This document shows positions 7,960 to 19,400 of a stretch of DNA of 64,000 nucleotides, piece by piece. Below the pieces are notes generated by a model, which was given only the letters and a program-made list of their open reading frames with translations, made no database searches and was not told where the DNA came from. The stretch covers positions 1-64,000 of the forward strand of contig CALUMH010000005.1 in NCBI GenBank assembly GCA_944321685.1. The letters are read 5' to 3'. Position 1 is the stretch's first letter; every line of letters starts with the position of its first letter. Origin of the DNA: an uncultured Muribaculaceae bacterium (GTDB lineage Bacteria; Bacteroidota; Bacteroidia; Bacteroidales; Muribaculaceae). Position numbers and translations under genes: made by a program.

Positions 7960-10350
7960 ATGACAACGAAAAACATCATCATAACCGCATTGGCGGCAGT
8001 AGCTGCAATCGCCCAAGCGGCTGCACAAGGGGCTATAGGGAGCATAAAGATACACCCCGCATTCGGCAACAACATCACAAGGATTATCGATACGGGGTCG
8101 ATGATATATTACCTTTCCGACAAAAACTTGTACAGCTACGACAAAGACAACGACGAGAGCGACCACTACTCACGCAACAACCGCCTTAACGGCAGCCTGG
8201 TACGTGACATATACTACAACTATGATCGCAATTACCTTGCAGTGGCATATGACGATGCCAACATCGACATTCTTACCGACGACGGAGCCACAATCAACCT
8301 GCCCGACATATACAATGCCGACCTGCAGGCCGAACGTACTATCAACGACATAACATTTGCCGACGGGCGTATGTTGGTCGCCACAAGTTTCGGCTTCGTG
8401 GTTTTCAACGATGAACGCTACGAGGTGGAATTTTCACGCATTTTAAATACCGACATCAAATCGGTTGCCGCAACCGACGACTACCTGTGGGTCAATGCCG
8501 ACAACCTGTACTTCTGCAACCTCGATGCACCTGCACAAACCCTTGCAGAAATGACCGCCACCACCCTGCACGAAGACGCAAAGCTGTTACCTCGGACTTC
8601 GGCAGACAATGCAATCTTCTTTGCAGGCGGTTGGACCTACAATATTTCCGTTGACGAAAACGGAACATATAGCATAGGCTTAATCGCTTCCGAGTCAATG
8701 GCGCAACTTCAACCCACGCAAAACGGGTACATCGCAATAAATTCCGGCCGTACCAAATTGCTTTACATCGACGAATATGGCCATATCGCTTCAACCTACA
8801 ACCTTCCCGCCGAAGATGCCCAGCAAGCATTGGTATCTTCAATGGAGAGTAAAGGCCAAGTGTGGGAATTAAGCACTGCCGGGCTGCGCCACATACAATT
8901 GGGCCAATCAGGTGAAATAACTGTATTATCCGATTATTTTCATCCAAACGCCACATCGGTAAAACGACCTGTCAACGTTGTATTTGACAATTCCTCAAAT
9001 TCGCTTCTTATCTCAAACAACGGCCCCACTCTGACGTCACCTTATGATACTGAACTTGCCCACATCAATATCCTTAGAAACGGGAGCTGGGAAGAGGTGC
9101 TTCCCAACGATATAATCGTCACCAACCCTAAAACGGGAGAATACTTACGTAACTACAACATATACCACCCCATATTCAATCCTTATGACGGCGGGTACTT
9201 TTTCGGCACACTTTATGAGGGCGCATACCAAATCAAAGAGAACGGAGAAATCATAAAATACGACACGAGCAACAGCCCGATGGCAGAGGCCAAAGTATAT
9301 GATACCGAGAATACCGTAAACATTGCATCACTGCAATTCGACGCATCGGGTAATTTATGGATGTTGCAAAGTGGGAATGCCCCCTCTCCCGTAATAGTAT
9401 TACCGCACGACAAAGTGCAAAATTCCTCTGTCACCAAATCAGATTGGATCGATGTGAACGTTTCGGTATCCCACATAACACACAGTTCTTACCTGTACAT
9501 AACAAAACGCCATGATATAAAAATCATCACCGAGGACCAATATAACGGCAACATATATTTCATAAACGACAACGGTAACCCGGCATCCACGTCAATACAA
9601 TCGGTTCCTTACACTTCAGGCCGAATTCCCGACCAGGACGGTATCGGCTTCGAATGGCGGTATATTTATTGCTTTGCCGAAGACTTAAGCGGGAATTTAT
9701 GGATGGGAACAGGGAACGGGCCTGTTTATTTAAATCCGGCAAATGCTTTCGGCTCTAACTTATCGCTCACACGGCCACGCATTCCGCGCAACGATGGCAC
9801 CAATTATGCCGACAACCTGCTTGACGGAATTCCGGTATCGGCAATCGCAGTCGATGGCAGCAACCGCAAATGGATAGGAACCGTGAGCAATGGGTTATAC
9901 CTTGTAAATGAAGACGGCAGCAAGGTACTGCTGCACTACACCACCGACAACAGCCCGCTGCCAAGCAATACCATTTACTCGGTGTGCTGTGCCACCAACT
10001 CCAACTCGGTCTTTGCCGGTACCGATGCCGGATTGGTGGAAATATTCAGCGATGCTTCACAGCCAAGCCAAGACTACAGCAACGTGTATGCTTATCCCAA
10101 TCCGGTAAGGCCGGGATTTTCAGGCAATATTGCCATAGTGGGACTGATGGACAACTCGCTTGTGAAGATAGCCGACTCGTCGGGCAATGTAGTGCGTTCG
10201 CTACAGTCATTGGGCGGCACTGCCACATGGGATGGCTGCAATTCAGCCGGGAAAAGGGTAAAAACAGGCGTATATTTCGTCATGGTATCCCAAAGCGACG
10301 GTTCAAGCAGCAGTGGCAAAGTAGCCACAAAAATACTGTTCGTCAACTGA
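7960..10350 (+). CDS. porZ: PorZ-like type IX secretion surface protein
   Basis: 796 residues from ATG 7960; an earlier in-frame start at 7918 would put 14 extra residues before the signal peptide. Signal peptide about 1-23 (ALAAVAAIAQAAAQG). The body contains beta-propeller blades: N-terminal GSMIYYLSDKNLYSYDKD and LRHIQLG; later two-component-regulator-propeller-like units (SGNLWMGTGNGPVYLNP, NRKWIGTVSNGLYLV, SVFAGTDAGLVEIF). The last about 80 residues (AYPNPVRPGFSG, then TATWDGCNSAGKRVKTGVYFV) form a CTD-like beta domain of the T9SS sorting type. In Porphyromonas, PorZ belongs to the outer-membrane attachment complex with PorU, PorV and PorQ and supplies A-LPS to the PorU sortase. porU is on the other strand 6 kb away. 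Confidence 0.85.
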   Translation: MTTKNIIITALAAVAAIAQAAAQGAIGSIKIHPAFGNNITRIIDTGSMIYYLSDKNLYSYDKDNDESDHYSRNNRLNGSLVRDIYYNYDRNYLAVAYDDANIDILTDDGATINLPDIYNADLQAERTINDITFADGRMLVATSFGFVVFNDERYEVEFSRILNTDIKSVAATDDYLWVNADNLYFCNLDAPAQTLAEMTATTLHEDAKLLPRTSADNAIFFAGGWTYNISVDENGTYSIGLIASESMAQLQPTQNGYIAINSGRTKLLYIDEYGHIASTYNLPAEDAQQALVSSMESKGQVWELSTAGLRHIQLGQSGEITVLSDYFHPNATSVKRPVNVVFDNSSNSLLISNNGPTLTSPYDTELAHINILRNGSWEEVLPNDIIVTNPKTGEYLRNYNIYHPIFNPYDGGYFFGTLYEGAYQIKENGEIIKYDTSNSPMAEAKVYDTENTVNIASLQFDASGNLWMLQSGNAPSPVIVLPHDKVQNSSVTKSDWIDVNVSVSHITHSSYLYITKRHDIKIITEDQYNGNIYFINDNGNPASTSIQSVPYTSGRIPDQDGIGFEWRYIYCFAEDLSGNLWMGTGNGPVYLNPANAFGSNLSLTRPRIPRNDGTNYADNLLDGIPVSAIAVDGSNRKWIGTVSNGLYLVNEDGSKVLLHYTTDNSPLPSNTIYSVCCATNSNSVFAGTDAGLVEIFSDASQPSQDYSNVYAYPNPVRPGFSGNIAIVGLMDNSLVKIADSSGNVVRSLQSLGGTATWDGCNSAGKRVKTGVYFVMVSQSDGSSSSGKVATKILFVN

Positions 10351-10370
10351 CGACACCTGTAACCGACACA

Positions 10371-10422
10371 AGGAGAGAGGCCGACAACACGGTTATGGTT
10401 AACCGGTGTCGGCCTCTCTCCT
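10371..10422. terminator. Hairpin between convergent porZ and fumarase genes
   Basis: A 16-bp perfect stem (10371-10386 with 10407-10422, arms starting AGGAGAGAGGCC) and a 20-base loop lie exactly between the two convergent genes. There is no clear U-run on either side, so termination is inferred from position and stability. Confidence 0.6.
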
Positions 10423-10446
10423 GCTATCTATTCGTTGCTTGCGCTA

Positions 10447-12090
10447 TTATTTGCAGCCGCAACTTTTCTGCTTGATTTGAGTGAAGAAGTCGTTACCCTT
10501 GTTATCAACGAGGATAAATGCCGGGAAATCTTCAACCTCGATTTGCCAAATGGCTTCCATACCCAATTCGGGATATTCAAGGCACTTGATGCTCTTGATG
10601 TTATTCTGTGCAAGGATTGCTGCCGGGCCGCCTATGCTGCCAAGGTAGAAACCGCCATGCTTCTTGCAAGCGTCGGTCACAGCCTGGCTGCGGTTACCCT
10701 TTGCAAGCATCACCATGCTGCCGCCATGGCTTTGGAATAAATCCACATACGGGTCCATGCGGCCTGCCGTTGTCGGGCCCATCGAGCCGCAAGGCATTCC
10801 GGCCGGAGTCTTGGCCGGACCTGCATAATAAATCGGGTGATCTTTGATATATTGCGGGAGTTCTTCTCCACGGTCAAGGCGTTCTTTAAGGCGTGCATGT
10901 GCAATATCGCGACCCACGATAATAGTACCGTTAAGCGACAAGCGGGTTGACACAGGATACTTATCAAGTTCCTTCAATATTTCGCTCATGGGTTGGTTAA
11001 GGTCGATACGGACGGCATTCCCTTCGCCTGCATTGCGCAATTCTTCGGGTATCAATTCGGTTGGATTGTCATCAAGCTTTTCAATCCAAATGCCATCCTT
11101 GTTGATTTTGCACTTTATATTGCGGTCGGCCGAACAGCTGACACCCATGCCGACTGGACAAGATGCTCCGTGACGCGGCAGACGAACCACACGCACATCG
11201 TGAGCAAAGTACTTGCCGCCGAATTGTGCACCAAGGCCTATCTTGTGAGCTTCTTCGAGCAAACGGGCTTCAAGCTCCACGTCGCGGAACGCACGGCCAT
11301 ATTCGTTACCTGTAGTGGGCAGCGAATCATAATAGTGGGTCGAAGCCAATTTTACAGTCAGCAGGTTCTTCTCGGCCGAAGTCCCGCCTATGACAAACGC
11401 AATATGATAAGGAGGACAAGCCGCCGTGCCCAACGTTTTCATTTTCTCTACAAGGAACGGCACAAGTGTATCGGGGTTAAGCAACGCCTTTGTCTCTTGG
11501 AAGAGGTAAGTCTTGTTGGCCGAACCGCCACCCTTGGTGACACACAAGAAACGGTATTCCATACCCTCGGCTGCCTCAATGTCGATTTGGGCAGGCAGGT
11601 TGCAACGGGTGTTCACCTCGTCATACATATTGAGCGGAGCATTCTGCGAGTAACGCAGGTTTTCTTGCGTATAGGTATTATAAACTCCGAGCGACAAAGC
11701 CTCTTCGTCGCAATAACCGGTCCACACTTGTTGGCCTTTCTCGCCGTGAATAATTGCCGTGCCCGTATCTTGGCACAAAGGCAATTGTCCCTTGACCGAA
11801 ACCTCGGCATTGCGCAAGAAAGTGAGAGCCACATACTTATCGTTCTCGCTTGCTTCAGGATCGTTAAGTATTTTTGCGACTTGCAAGTTATGGCTGCGGC
11901 GCAGCAGGAACGATACATCACGGAAGGCCTGTTGAGCCATTCGCGTGAGTCCTTCTTTTTCTACTTTCAAGATTGGGTGACCTTCAAATTCACCCACCGA
12001 CACGAAATCTTTCGTAAGCAAGTAGTATTCGGTATCATCTGCTCCAAGCGGAAACATGGGCTGATACTTAAATTCCGGAGTTGTTGCCAT
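10447..12090 (-). CDS. fumA: Class I (iron-sulfur) fumarate hydratase
   Basis: 547 residues, the size of E. coli FumA/FumB (548). It interconverts fumarate and malate using an oxygen-sensitive [4Fe-4S] cluster; in fumarate-respiring Bacteroidales it works mainly from malate to fumarate. Visible: [14 protein letters not shown] (about 101-114, cluster cysteine Cys105), [11 protein letters not shown] (about 187-197), [15 protein letters not shown] (Cys of the family), [19 protein letters not shown], and in the C-terminal beta domain [19 protein letters not shown] and KGNRS. Three cysteines in different conserved blocks fit the cluster. The C-terminal tail ends KQKSCGCK. The symbol is family-level; FumA and FumB cannot be distinguished here. 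It has its own promoter region and is followed by a shared hairpin. Confidence 0.94.
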   Translation of the reverse strand: MATTPEFKYQPMFPLGADDTEYYLLTKDFVSVGEFEGHPILKVEKEGLTRMAQQAFRDVSFLLRRSHNLQVAKILNDPEASENDKYVALTFLRNAEVSVKGQLPLCQDTGTAIIHGEKGQQVWTGYCDEEALSLGVYNTYTQENLRYSQNAPLNMYDEVNTRCNLPAQIDIEAAEGMEYRFLCVTKGGGSANKTYLFQETKALLNPDTLVPFLVEKMKTLGTAACPPYHIAFVIGGTSAEKNLLTVKLASTHYYDSLPTTGNEYGRAFRDVELEARLLEEAHKIGLGAQFGGKYFAHDVRVVRLPRHGASCPVGMGVSCSADRNIKCKINKDGIWIEKLDDNPTELIPEELRNAGEGNAVRIDLNQPMSEILKELDKYPVSTRLSLNGTIIVGRDIAHARLKERLDRGEELPQYIKDHPIYYAGPAKTPAGMPCGSMGPTTAGRMDPYVDLFQSHGGSMVMLAKGNRSQAVTDACKKHGGFYLGSIGGPAAILAQNNIKSIKCLEYPELGMEAIWQIEVEDFPAFILVDNKGNDFFTQIKQKSCGCK

Positions 12091-12130
12091 AGTAAGTTAT
12101 TTGTTTTGTTTGGATTATACTTTATTATTG

Positions 12131-12138
12131 CAAAAGTA
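12131..12138 (-). promoter_or_regulatory. -7 element upstream of fumarase
   Basis: TACTTTTG on the minus strand matches TAnnTTTG and lies about 40 bases before the ATG at 12090. I cannot see a convincing -33 element at the right distance. Confidence 0.4.
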
Positions 12139-12245
12139 ATCAACTTTTACGATATTACGAAAAATGTGTATGGCAAAACCTTCCCCTGCAATGTTTAATT
12201 CTTACAAAATACCACGCTAAGGCAACAAGCCTGAGATTTACATAA

Positions 12246-12276
12246 CAAAAACAGGATTGCCACTGATGACAATCCT
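12246..12276 (-). terminator. Terminator downstream of tRNA-fMet
   Basis: Stem AGGATTG (12253-12259) with CAATCCT (12270-12276) and, reading on the minus strand, TTTTTG immediately after it (12250-12245). Confidence 0.65.
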
Positions 12277-12291
12277 ATTTTCTTTACTCAG

Positions 12292-12363
<72 letters not shown>

Positions 12364-12375
12364 GTATTTCGACTG

Positions 12376-12406
12376 CAAAGATACAACATTTATCGCCGCA
12401 CGTCAA
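12376..12406 (-). promoter_or_regulatory. Promoter of tRNA-fMet
   Basis: Minus strand TTG (12406-12404), 20 bp, TATCTTTG (12383-12376); the start would fall a few bases before the mature tRNA 5' end at 12363. Confidence 0.65.
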
Positions 12407-12470
12407 GCATTTACGACATTTTTCGGGTTAAAAAATGCTAAAGCAGCATTACACAACATCTGCCCAACTT

Positions 12471-13046
12471 TCAATACAACTGAGATTCAAGCCAATACAG
12501 CCGTTCGTAATAAGTATCTATAAGACGCCGCTGCGACTGCACAAGTTGCGATGAAGTTATCGACGGGTCGCGGCGCATACTACGCTCATACATTCGCAAA
12601 CTGCGTTCGGCATCTCGAATCTTATAGCGCAATTGCCTTATTTCATTGCGGTAATATGCCTTGTCGGCTTCGCTTGGCGTGTTATCATAAGTTCCTGCCG
12701 GAGGGGCTACAGGAACCGGAGGATAATTGAACCCGGGCGACACAGGAGTGGCAGAAACAGTAAGCATATACTGATATGTCTGCCCGCCCACGCTTAACAA
12801 CATCGAGGCAAGATCAGAAGTGAACAATGCACTCACGCCATCGCCGATATAATACATATAACATGACAGGAAACCTTGCGGATAGAGCATCACAGTCGAT
12901 GACCCGCCATCAACGTTTATCATAATTCCTCCCGACACCACGGTAACTTCAACTTCAGGCGCACCCTGGCACTGATAACGCAATTGTGCATTGCCGGCAA
13001 CAAATGCCGCCACTGCAATTATCATGGCTATTACAAACTTTTTCAT
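12471..13046 (-). CDS. Exported protein with C-terminal helical segment, unknown function
   Basis: 191 residues. Signal peptide 1-21 (MKKFVIAMIIAVAAFVAGNAQ). Residues about 25-100 look beta-rich (VEVTVVSGGIMINVDGG, MLTVSATPVSPG); a Pro-rich linker follows (NYPPVPVAPPAG, about 107-118); residues about 128-190 are charged and helical, possibly a coiled coil (YYRNEIRQLRYKIRDAERSLRM and SQRRLIDTYYERLYWLESQL). No known domain is recognised. The coil could serve oligomerisation in the periplasm or outer membrane; that is a guess. It has a good promoter of its own. Confidence 0.65.
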   Translation of the reverse strand: MKKFVIAMIIAVAAFVAGNAQLRYQCQGAPEVEVTVVSGGIMINVDGGSSTVMLYPQGFLSCYMYYIGDGVSALFTSDLASMLLSVGGQTYQYMLTVSATPVSPGFNYPPVPVAPPAGTYDNTPSEADKAYYRNEIRQLRYKIRDAERSLRMYERSMRRDPSITSSQLVQSQRRLIDTYYERLYWLESQLY

Positions 13047-13172
13047 AACACTGCATTTTTAAGGAACAATATCAAAAAATACAATTCATTTCCCCCGCAC
13101 CTACCCGCATAGGAAATGGATGACAGAGGTTGCATAAGGATGCCCAAGGCATAAAGCACTGTTTCAACAAAA

Positions 13173-13203
13173 CAAATATAGCGAAAGTCAGGCGCATTTC
13201 AAA
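13173..13203 (-). promoter_or_regulatory. Promoter of the 191-residue exported protein
   Basis: Minus strand TTTG (13203-13200), 19 bp, TATATTTG (13180-13173), a full consensus match. The leader to the ATG at 13046 would be about 120 bases. Confidence 0.6.
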
Positions 13204-13211
13204 ATTTCAAC

Positions 13212-13256
13212 CCGTAAAAAAGAACAGGTGGATTGCCAAACGCCATCCACCTGTTC
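13212..13256 (-). terminator. Terminator downstream of the beta-galactosidase gene
   Basis: GAACAGGTGGAT (13222-13233) pairs perfectly with ATCCACCTGTTC (13245-13256); on the minus strand TCTTTTTTAC follows. It begins 10 bases after the stop codon. Confidence 0.8.
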
Positions 13257-13265
13257 AGGTAACTT

Positions 13266-16200
13266 TTATTCAACCTCTATGCTGTGCCGCAACGGCGTCA
13301 ACATGAATGTGAATTCATAATCTCCATAAGGAATTTGGTACTGCGGCAACGGCCATGCTCCCCAACTGTCAACGCAACCAAGCCCCATTTGCATTTTATC
13401 GATAAGCAAATTGGTGAGATCGGCTTGTTCCACTTCGGCCGAATGGCGTTGCTCTTTCGCCTCACCGTCGTCGAGCGACTCAATTGTGTAGTGCAATGCC
13501 GATGCCGAGAAAGGAGCTTCGGCCTCGACCATTAATCCGTTCCGCGACGAATTAACCAATTTCCACCAACGCACATCGGTCTTGGTTCCGGTTTCTTGCG
13601 GACGTATGTATGGATAAAATTGTTCATCTACGCTCTGTCTGTATATGCCAAGCAGTGTGTTGTGGTTGCGGTCGCAATAATTTTCCACCGGACCGCGCCC
13701 ATAATATTCTATCGACTCATATTCCTTCGGCATGGGCAATTGCATACCAAAGCGGAACATAGGAGGAACATCGCCGCCATTGCCTGCAACCATTTTTTGT
13801 GTCACTTTCACGCTGCCCTCGTTATTTACAACATAGATAAGTTGCAAGTGGGCATTTACGGCAGGCATTTCATAATCGGCCTCTACCACAGCCAGCCCGT
13901 CCTCTTTCTTTGCCGAAATATTGTCAAGCACAATCTCGGGATTGCGCCACACGGCAAATTTATTGTTAAAACCTGCACCCATATCGTTGTCGGTCGGGGC
14001 ACGCCAGAAATTCGGAGTCAACGCACACCCATCCTTGATAAGTTCATCTCCGGCAACGGCGTAACGCACCATGTAACCCGTCTTGCGGCTGAACTCTATG
14101 ATAAATTCGTCACCTTCAACCACCACATAGTCTTTGCGATAATCCACAAGTTGCGGTTCGGGAGCAGCATAATTGGCATATGCCACGTTACTCATATCCA
14201 TTGCCGTTGCCTTATACCCGACAAGCACAAGCTGATCCTTTGCCAGCACTGTGCCGGCCGGAACTATCCCTTCACGGTTTTTCAAGCAATAACGCACATT
14301 AAGCAGCCATTCCTTGCCCCGGCACGTATCGCCAATGCGCAATTTCACCATGGCTGCGGCCTGCGGAGCTGCATCGATATTTTCAATGCGCCCGGTACGC
14401 ATTACTTTGCCATCGGCAAGCACTTCCCATTCCATGTAATAAGCCGACAAGTCGCGGAAGAAATTCTCATTGAACACCCGCAACTCGGCAATACCGTCGT
14501 CAAAGCGGCTGAGCGTGGTCCAAATATTCTGATAAAAATAAGCAATCTCGTAAGCATGTGGATTAGGCACACGGTCGGGGCTTATCATGCCGTTGCCACA
14601 GAAATTATTATCCGATGCATCGTAACGGTTGAAATCGCCGCCATATGCGTATATCTCGACCCCTTTCTTCCCTATCCAACGGAGCGGCTGGTCAACCCAG
14701 TCCCAAATAAAACCGCCTTGCAAAGCCGGATATTTGCGAATTAAATCCCAATATTCCTTGAAACCGCCGCCCGAATTGCCCATCGCGTGTGCATATTCGC
14801 ACTGGATAAGCGGCTTGTCGGTAGCCCGCTTGGCATAGTCCTCCATACGCTTGTAATCGGCATACATGGGGCAGAACACGTCGGTAAAGTCATTCTCACC
14901 GGCTTGTTCATATTGCACGGCTCGGCTTGGGTCCTCGGCCTTTATCCACTCGTAAACGGCCTCGAGATTCGGGCCGAAACCGGCCTCGTTGCCCATCGAC
15001 CAAAAGATTATACTCGGGTGATTGAAGTTGCGTTGCACATTACGCACATTACGTTCCATGTGAGCCTTAGCATAAGCAGGGTCTTTGGCTAGTGTCTCGT
15101 CGCCATATCCCATGCCATGCGACTCTATGTCGGCCTCGGCCACCATATACAATCCATAGCGGTCGCACAGTTCATACCACCTGTAATCGTCGGGATAATG
15201 ACAGGTACGCACTGCATTGACATTCAGCTTCTTCATCAACTGCACATCTTGCAACATACGTTCATACGATACAACATAACCGCCATCGGGATCCATTTCA
15301 TGCCGGTTCACGCCCTTGAACAACACCGGTTGCCCGTTGACAAGCACTTGGTTACCCCTGAGTTCCACCTTGCGGAAACCCACCTTGAACGGTATCACCT
15401 CGCCACTGCCTTCCATAGTCGCCGTAAGCGTGTACAAATAAGGTGTCTCGGCACTCCATTTATGAGGTTTTTCAACCTGCATGACAACACTTCCACTGCC
15501 TTTTACAGTCGATGACGTTACGTGTCTGCCATCGGCATCGACAAGTTCAAGTTGCACGGTTCCATTGCCCTTCAAATCAAGTTCCACGGTAAGCGAACCG
15601 TTATTATAATCGGCATCAAGATCGGGGGTAAAACGCAAATCTTCAATACGCTTCTTGCTGCGGGTATAAAGGTAACAATCGCGAGCAACACCCGAAAGGC
15701 GGAAGAAATCCTGGTCTTCGAGATAACTTCCGTCGCACCAGCGGAATACTTGGAATGCTATCAAATTATCCTGACCCGGTTTCAGGTACCGAGTAAGGTC
15801 AAACTCGGCTTCGAGCTTACTGTCTTCGCTATATCCCACATATTTGCCATTCACCCACAAATAAAAGCACGAAGTCACCGACCCGAAGTGGACTATTATA
15901 TCCTTCCCTTTCCACGATGCAGGCACCTTCACCATGCGGCGATACGAACCCACATGGTTACCCTCGACAGGCACTTGCGGCGGATTGTTCTCGAAATGAT
16001 TAGTCCACGGATATTGTATGTTCACGTAAATAGGGTCGCCGAACCCGTTTAATTCCCACACCCCGGGAACTTGCATGGTTGTCCAGTCGCCGTCGTCATA
16101 ACCGGTTTTCCAAAAATCGACAGGCCTGGCATCGGCATTTTCCACCCAATTAAATTTCCAAATACCGTTAAGCGTCATGTAATTGGACGAGAGTTCACGC

Positions 16201-16358
16201 TCTCCTCGCTGTGCGGCTTCGGCATTTTCATATGCAAAATATGAGGTATGCATCGGTGCCCGGTTCACCGCATTCACTTCCGGGTCTTGCCATTCGTTCG
16301 TCTGCGCACCGGCAACCATTGCCACAGCCGACAAGGCGATTGTAGTAAAAAGTTTCAT
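13266..16358 (-). CDS. Secreted GH2 beta-galactosidase (LacZ family)
   Basis: 1030 residues from ATG 16358, chosen because it opens a signal peptide (MKLFTTIALSAVAMVAGAQ); the frame extends 28 codons upstream without such a start. Domain order as in LacZ: sugar-binding jelly roll (about 30-225), Ig-like domain, TIM barrel (about 335-630), a second Ig-like domain, and the C-terminal beta-sandwich (Bgal_small_N, about 755-1025). Acid/base Glu458 is in GNEAGFG and the nucleophile Glu521 in CEYAHAMGNS. It should release terminal beta-galactose from glycans in the periplasm or at the surface. There is no SusC/SusD pair beside it, so it is not part of a visible polysaccharide locus. It has its own promoter and terminator. 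Confidence 0.93.
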   Translation of the reverse strand: MKLFTTIALSAVAMVAGAQTNEWQDPEVNAVNRAPMHTSYFAYENAEAAQRGERELSSNYMTLNGIWKFNWVENADARPVDFWKTGYDDGDWTTMQVPGVWELNGFGDPIYVNIQYPWTNHFENNPPQVPVEGNHVGSYRRMVKVPASWKGKDIIVHFGSVTSCFYLWVNGKYVGYSEDSKLEAEFDLTRYLKPGQDNLIAFQVFRWCDGSYLEDQDFFRLSGVARDCYLYTRSKKRIEDLRFTPDLDADYNNGSLTVELDLKGNGTVQLELVDADGRHVTSSTVKGSGSVVMQVEKPHKWSAETPYLYTLTATMEGSGEVIPFKVGFRKVELRGNQVLVNGQPVLFKGVNRHEMDPDGGYVVSYERMLQDVQLMKKLNVNAVRTCHYPDDYRWYELCDRYGLYMVAEADIESHGMGYGDETLAKDPAYAKAHMERNVRNVQRNFNHPSIIFWSMGNEAGFGPNLEAVYEWIKAEDPSRAVQYEQAGENDFTDVFCPMYADYKRMEDYAKRATDKPLIQCEYAHAMGNSGGGFKEYWDLIRKYPALQGGFIWDWVDQPLRWIGKKGVEIYAYGGDFNRYDASDNNFCGNGMISPDRVPNPHAYEIAYFYQNIWTTLSRFDDGIAELRVFNENFFRDLSAYYMEWEVLADGKVMRTGRIENIDAAPQAAAMVKLRIGDTCRGKEWLLNVRYCLKNREGIVPAGTVLAKDQLVLVGYKATAMDMSNVAYANYAAPEPQLVDYRKDYVVVEGDEFIIEFSRKTGYMVRYAVAGDELIKDGCALTPNFWRAPTDNDMGAGFNNKFAVWRNPEIVLDNISAKKEDGLAVVEADYEMPAVNAHLQLIYVVNNEGSVKVTQKMVAGNGGDVPPMFRFGMQLPMPKEYESIEYYGRGPVENYCDRNHNTLLGIYRQSVDEQFYPYIRPQETGTKTDVRWWKLVNSSRNGLMVEAEAPFSASALHYTIESLDDGEAKEQRHSAEVEQADLTNLLIDKMQMGLGCVDSWGAWPLPQYQIPYGDYEFTFMLTPLRHSIEVE

Positions 16359-16387
16359 GTATATTATAGGGTTTACGTTAGTATGCA

Positions 16388-16418
16388 CAAAGTTAGTACA
16401 CAACAAGCACACGGCAAA
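16388..16418 (-). promoter_or_regulatory. Promoter of the beta-galactosidase gene
   Basis: Minus strand TTTG (16418-16415), 19 bp, TAACTTTG (16395-16388), in the short gap between the porU stop and the beta-galactosidase ATG; the predicted start is near 16382. Confidence 0.7.
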
Positions 16419-16449
16419 GCCCCGCCTGCCACTTTTTACCACCGCCGCG

Positions 16450-19400
16450 TTACGGGGCAGCGGTTACGGCTATCTTGCGTGACTCGGTGGTCTCCTGCAC
16501 ACCATTGGTGGAAATACCCGCACGATACACATACACGCCGCGTGGCACTCGGCGGCCGGCAAGGTCGGTAAGGTCCCATGTTACAGGGAACGACTCGAAC
16601 ATTTCGCTGCGGCCGGTCTCGGTGGCACTCCACACAAGCTGCCCCATAAGATTATAGACATATATGGTAACCGTGACAGTTGCATCGGGGCGGTTGTGCC
16701 GCAAATAAAAATTGGCTTCGACGCTCGCCGGGTTGGGTATGGCCGTCACTTCATATAATTTCGGGGCAAGACCGTTGACTACATTAAACGAGATTATCCG
16801 TTCACTCGAATTAGCCTCGGTATCCCACACCCTGAGCCGCAATGTGTGATAACCGTCGGAAATTCCTTCGAGCGGATAATAGATATATCCGCCGCTGCCA
16901 TCTACACCCTCGGGGGCGATTTCCGGGATAAAATATGATGCAACATCATTATATGTGGTGGCATCGTCGAGCAACAATGTCATTTGGTGCCCAATCCCGG
17001 CTGTCGAGAAATTCAAGCCCGAACTGTCATACACTTCGGCAATGAGCAACGGCGACTCGTTAACTTCACTGCCATTGCTGAAATCATCGTTGTTAAGATA
17101 CATATAACGTATATCGGGTCCTATGGTATCATTAGCTGCCGAATCGTCATAACCGTAAATATAGAAATTATCGTTTGACCCGTTGGCTTCACGCCCGTCG
17201 ATGCTGTAAGCATACAGGCTCAACCGCGAAGGACGGTAATTGTCGGCCTGTATTTCCGACGGGATATTGATGTGGAACACAAATTCGCCGTTGCTTACCG
17301 AGTCTTTTATCATGGCCAACTTGTCGCTACGCTCGTTATACACGAATTTCCTCCCGTCATTCTGATTGTCGTTGGTTTCCACCGACCGCTCAGCTCCATA
17401 CAACGTGGGGAATATCGACCCTGCAAACGAAGTGGCTTTGTTACCCCGGTCATCATATATCGAACCGCGCACAGTCATCGTCTGCCGTGCTTTGAATTCG
17501 GGCATATTATCCTCGGTGGGTTCTATGTCATTGATTGTCTCAACCACAGCCTTGTAGGTGGGGTATCCAAGCCTCATTGCCGGGTCTCCTATAAGTATAA
17601 AGCGCAATTTGTTGTCATCGTTAATGGCGTTTTTCGACAGACGGTAAATATCTCCTATACGCATAAATTGCCCGTTGCCGTCACGGGAAAACAATTGTCT
17701 GCAATATTCTCTCGTCAAAGGTCCGTTTCGGGAAATCAACGCCTGCCGTGTGGTGGTGTACAAGGCAATTGCACCTCCGCGTGTATTAAGGAACATAAGT
17801 TCTCCGCCCGACACCGAAGAGGCATCGACACGTGTAAACTCACAAGTTGCCGTGTAGAAGAACGGTATATGATTATAATACAGGTTGTTATTTATATCAT
17901 CCCAAGTAAGTACCCGTTCATGCGTCCATCCTACCGGGCTGCCATGCCCCACATAATTGAAGGCAAGCGCACCATCATTAAGCAACTTGAACATTTGCCG
18001 CTTGGCATCGGGATAATTATTGCCGCTGCCGTCCGAGATGTAAGGATATGCATCGGTATAAATGCGATTATACACATAATCCTCACCGCCATTAGCCATC
18101 ATTTGCGATATGCCTGTTTCCGATTGCTCGGTATGAGCCAGGTTATCGCCATCGTCGGCAAATACTATCACATTGTTTTTCCACGACCCGTAGTCTTGCC
18201 CGGTGACATAATCCACAAGTTTGCTTGCCGCGTCACTTGCTTCAGTCACACTTTTCACCGGCATACGCCCCACACCAATTTCCATTCCGCGTGTGTACAT
18301 ATTATTTTCATTGGAGCCGTCGGAAAGGCAACCCAGTATGTCGTCGGTGCAATAAGAGCTGTTGTCGTTGGTGCCGGTCGCCGATTCCCATATCAACAGC
18401 CGCGGATAGTCAAGCGATTTTGCCACCGAAGTGATATTGCGGTTGTCGTAGAGCGGACGGCCGAGAAGCAACAAGTATCCAAGCCTGTGCCCGTCGGTAC
18501 TCGTTCCCCGGTCATAAAACATTTTGGCCAACTTGCGGTAAGCCATTACATCGGGTGTGCCCGACGAGAACTCATTAAAAATGAGAGAATGGTCAACTAC
18601 AAGCACACGCATGGTATCAACCTGCTCGTGCAGCGCGGCAATGCGCCGCGCCGCGCTTATGAATTCGCCGGGGGTGATGATTATCATGTCGGGTGTAGCC
18701 TCGGCGTGCAAATCTTGTCCGGCCACACTGCCCACAAGCAACGGCGAAGGGTATGAACCATTTTCGTCAAACGCCACATATTCCCTTGCTCCGCCTGCCG
18801 ATGGTGAAAAACGTGCAGTCGCACCGGCTATGCTGTAATTCACATCGACAGGCCGGTGCGGCACACTCACATCCCATATGTGCACATTCTGCGAACTGCC
18901 CGAAAGCGCATATACCGTTTCGGCTCTACCATCGGCGGAGGTACGGAACCTAAGTTGCGAATTGCCACCCATGTCGAGGCGACGAATATAATTGACAGTA
19001 ATATAATCAAGACGTGCAGTCGAAACTACTCCGCCACCCGAGAATGACACCGAATAGTCAAGATTGCTGCCGCCAAGTGTAAATTTCTTCAATGTACGAA
19101 TATCATTGACAAAAGCATATTCACCGCTTAATGCCGATATATTATCCGACGATGACGAAGGCAACGAATTTCCGTTGTATCTGAACGTAAGTTTGCTGCT
19201 GCCCGAAGTTGCCGAAGCAAAAGCCGTCAGCACCGAAACCTCCGCCCCCTCGACAATTCCGGGCAGGTCGAAACCAAACGTTTGTGTGGAATTGTACCGG
19301 AAATCTTCACCCAGCAGGTAATGCCCCGTTTCGCCGGGAGAAAACAATTCCGACTCATGAAATACCCGATCGGTAAACGTCGATACCGTGCTGCCATTGC

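Noticed and set aside
17272..18756. Plus-strand frame of about 490 codons opposite porU
   Set aside because: Antisense shadow; the opposite strand carries the C25 peptidase with its His and Cys dyad.
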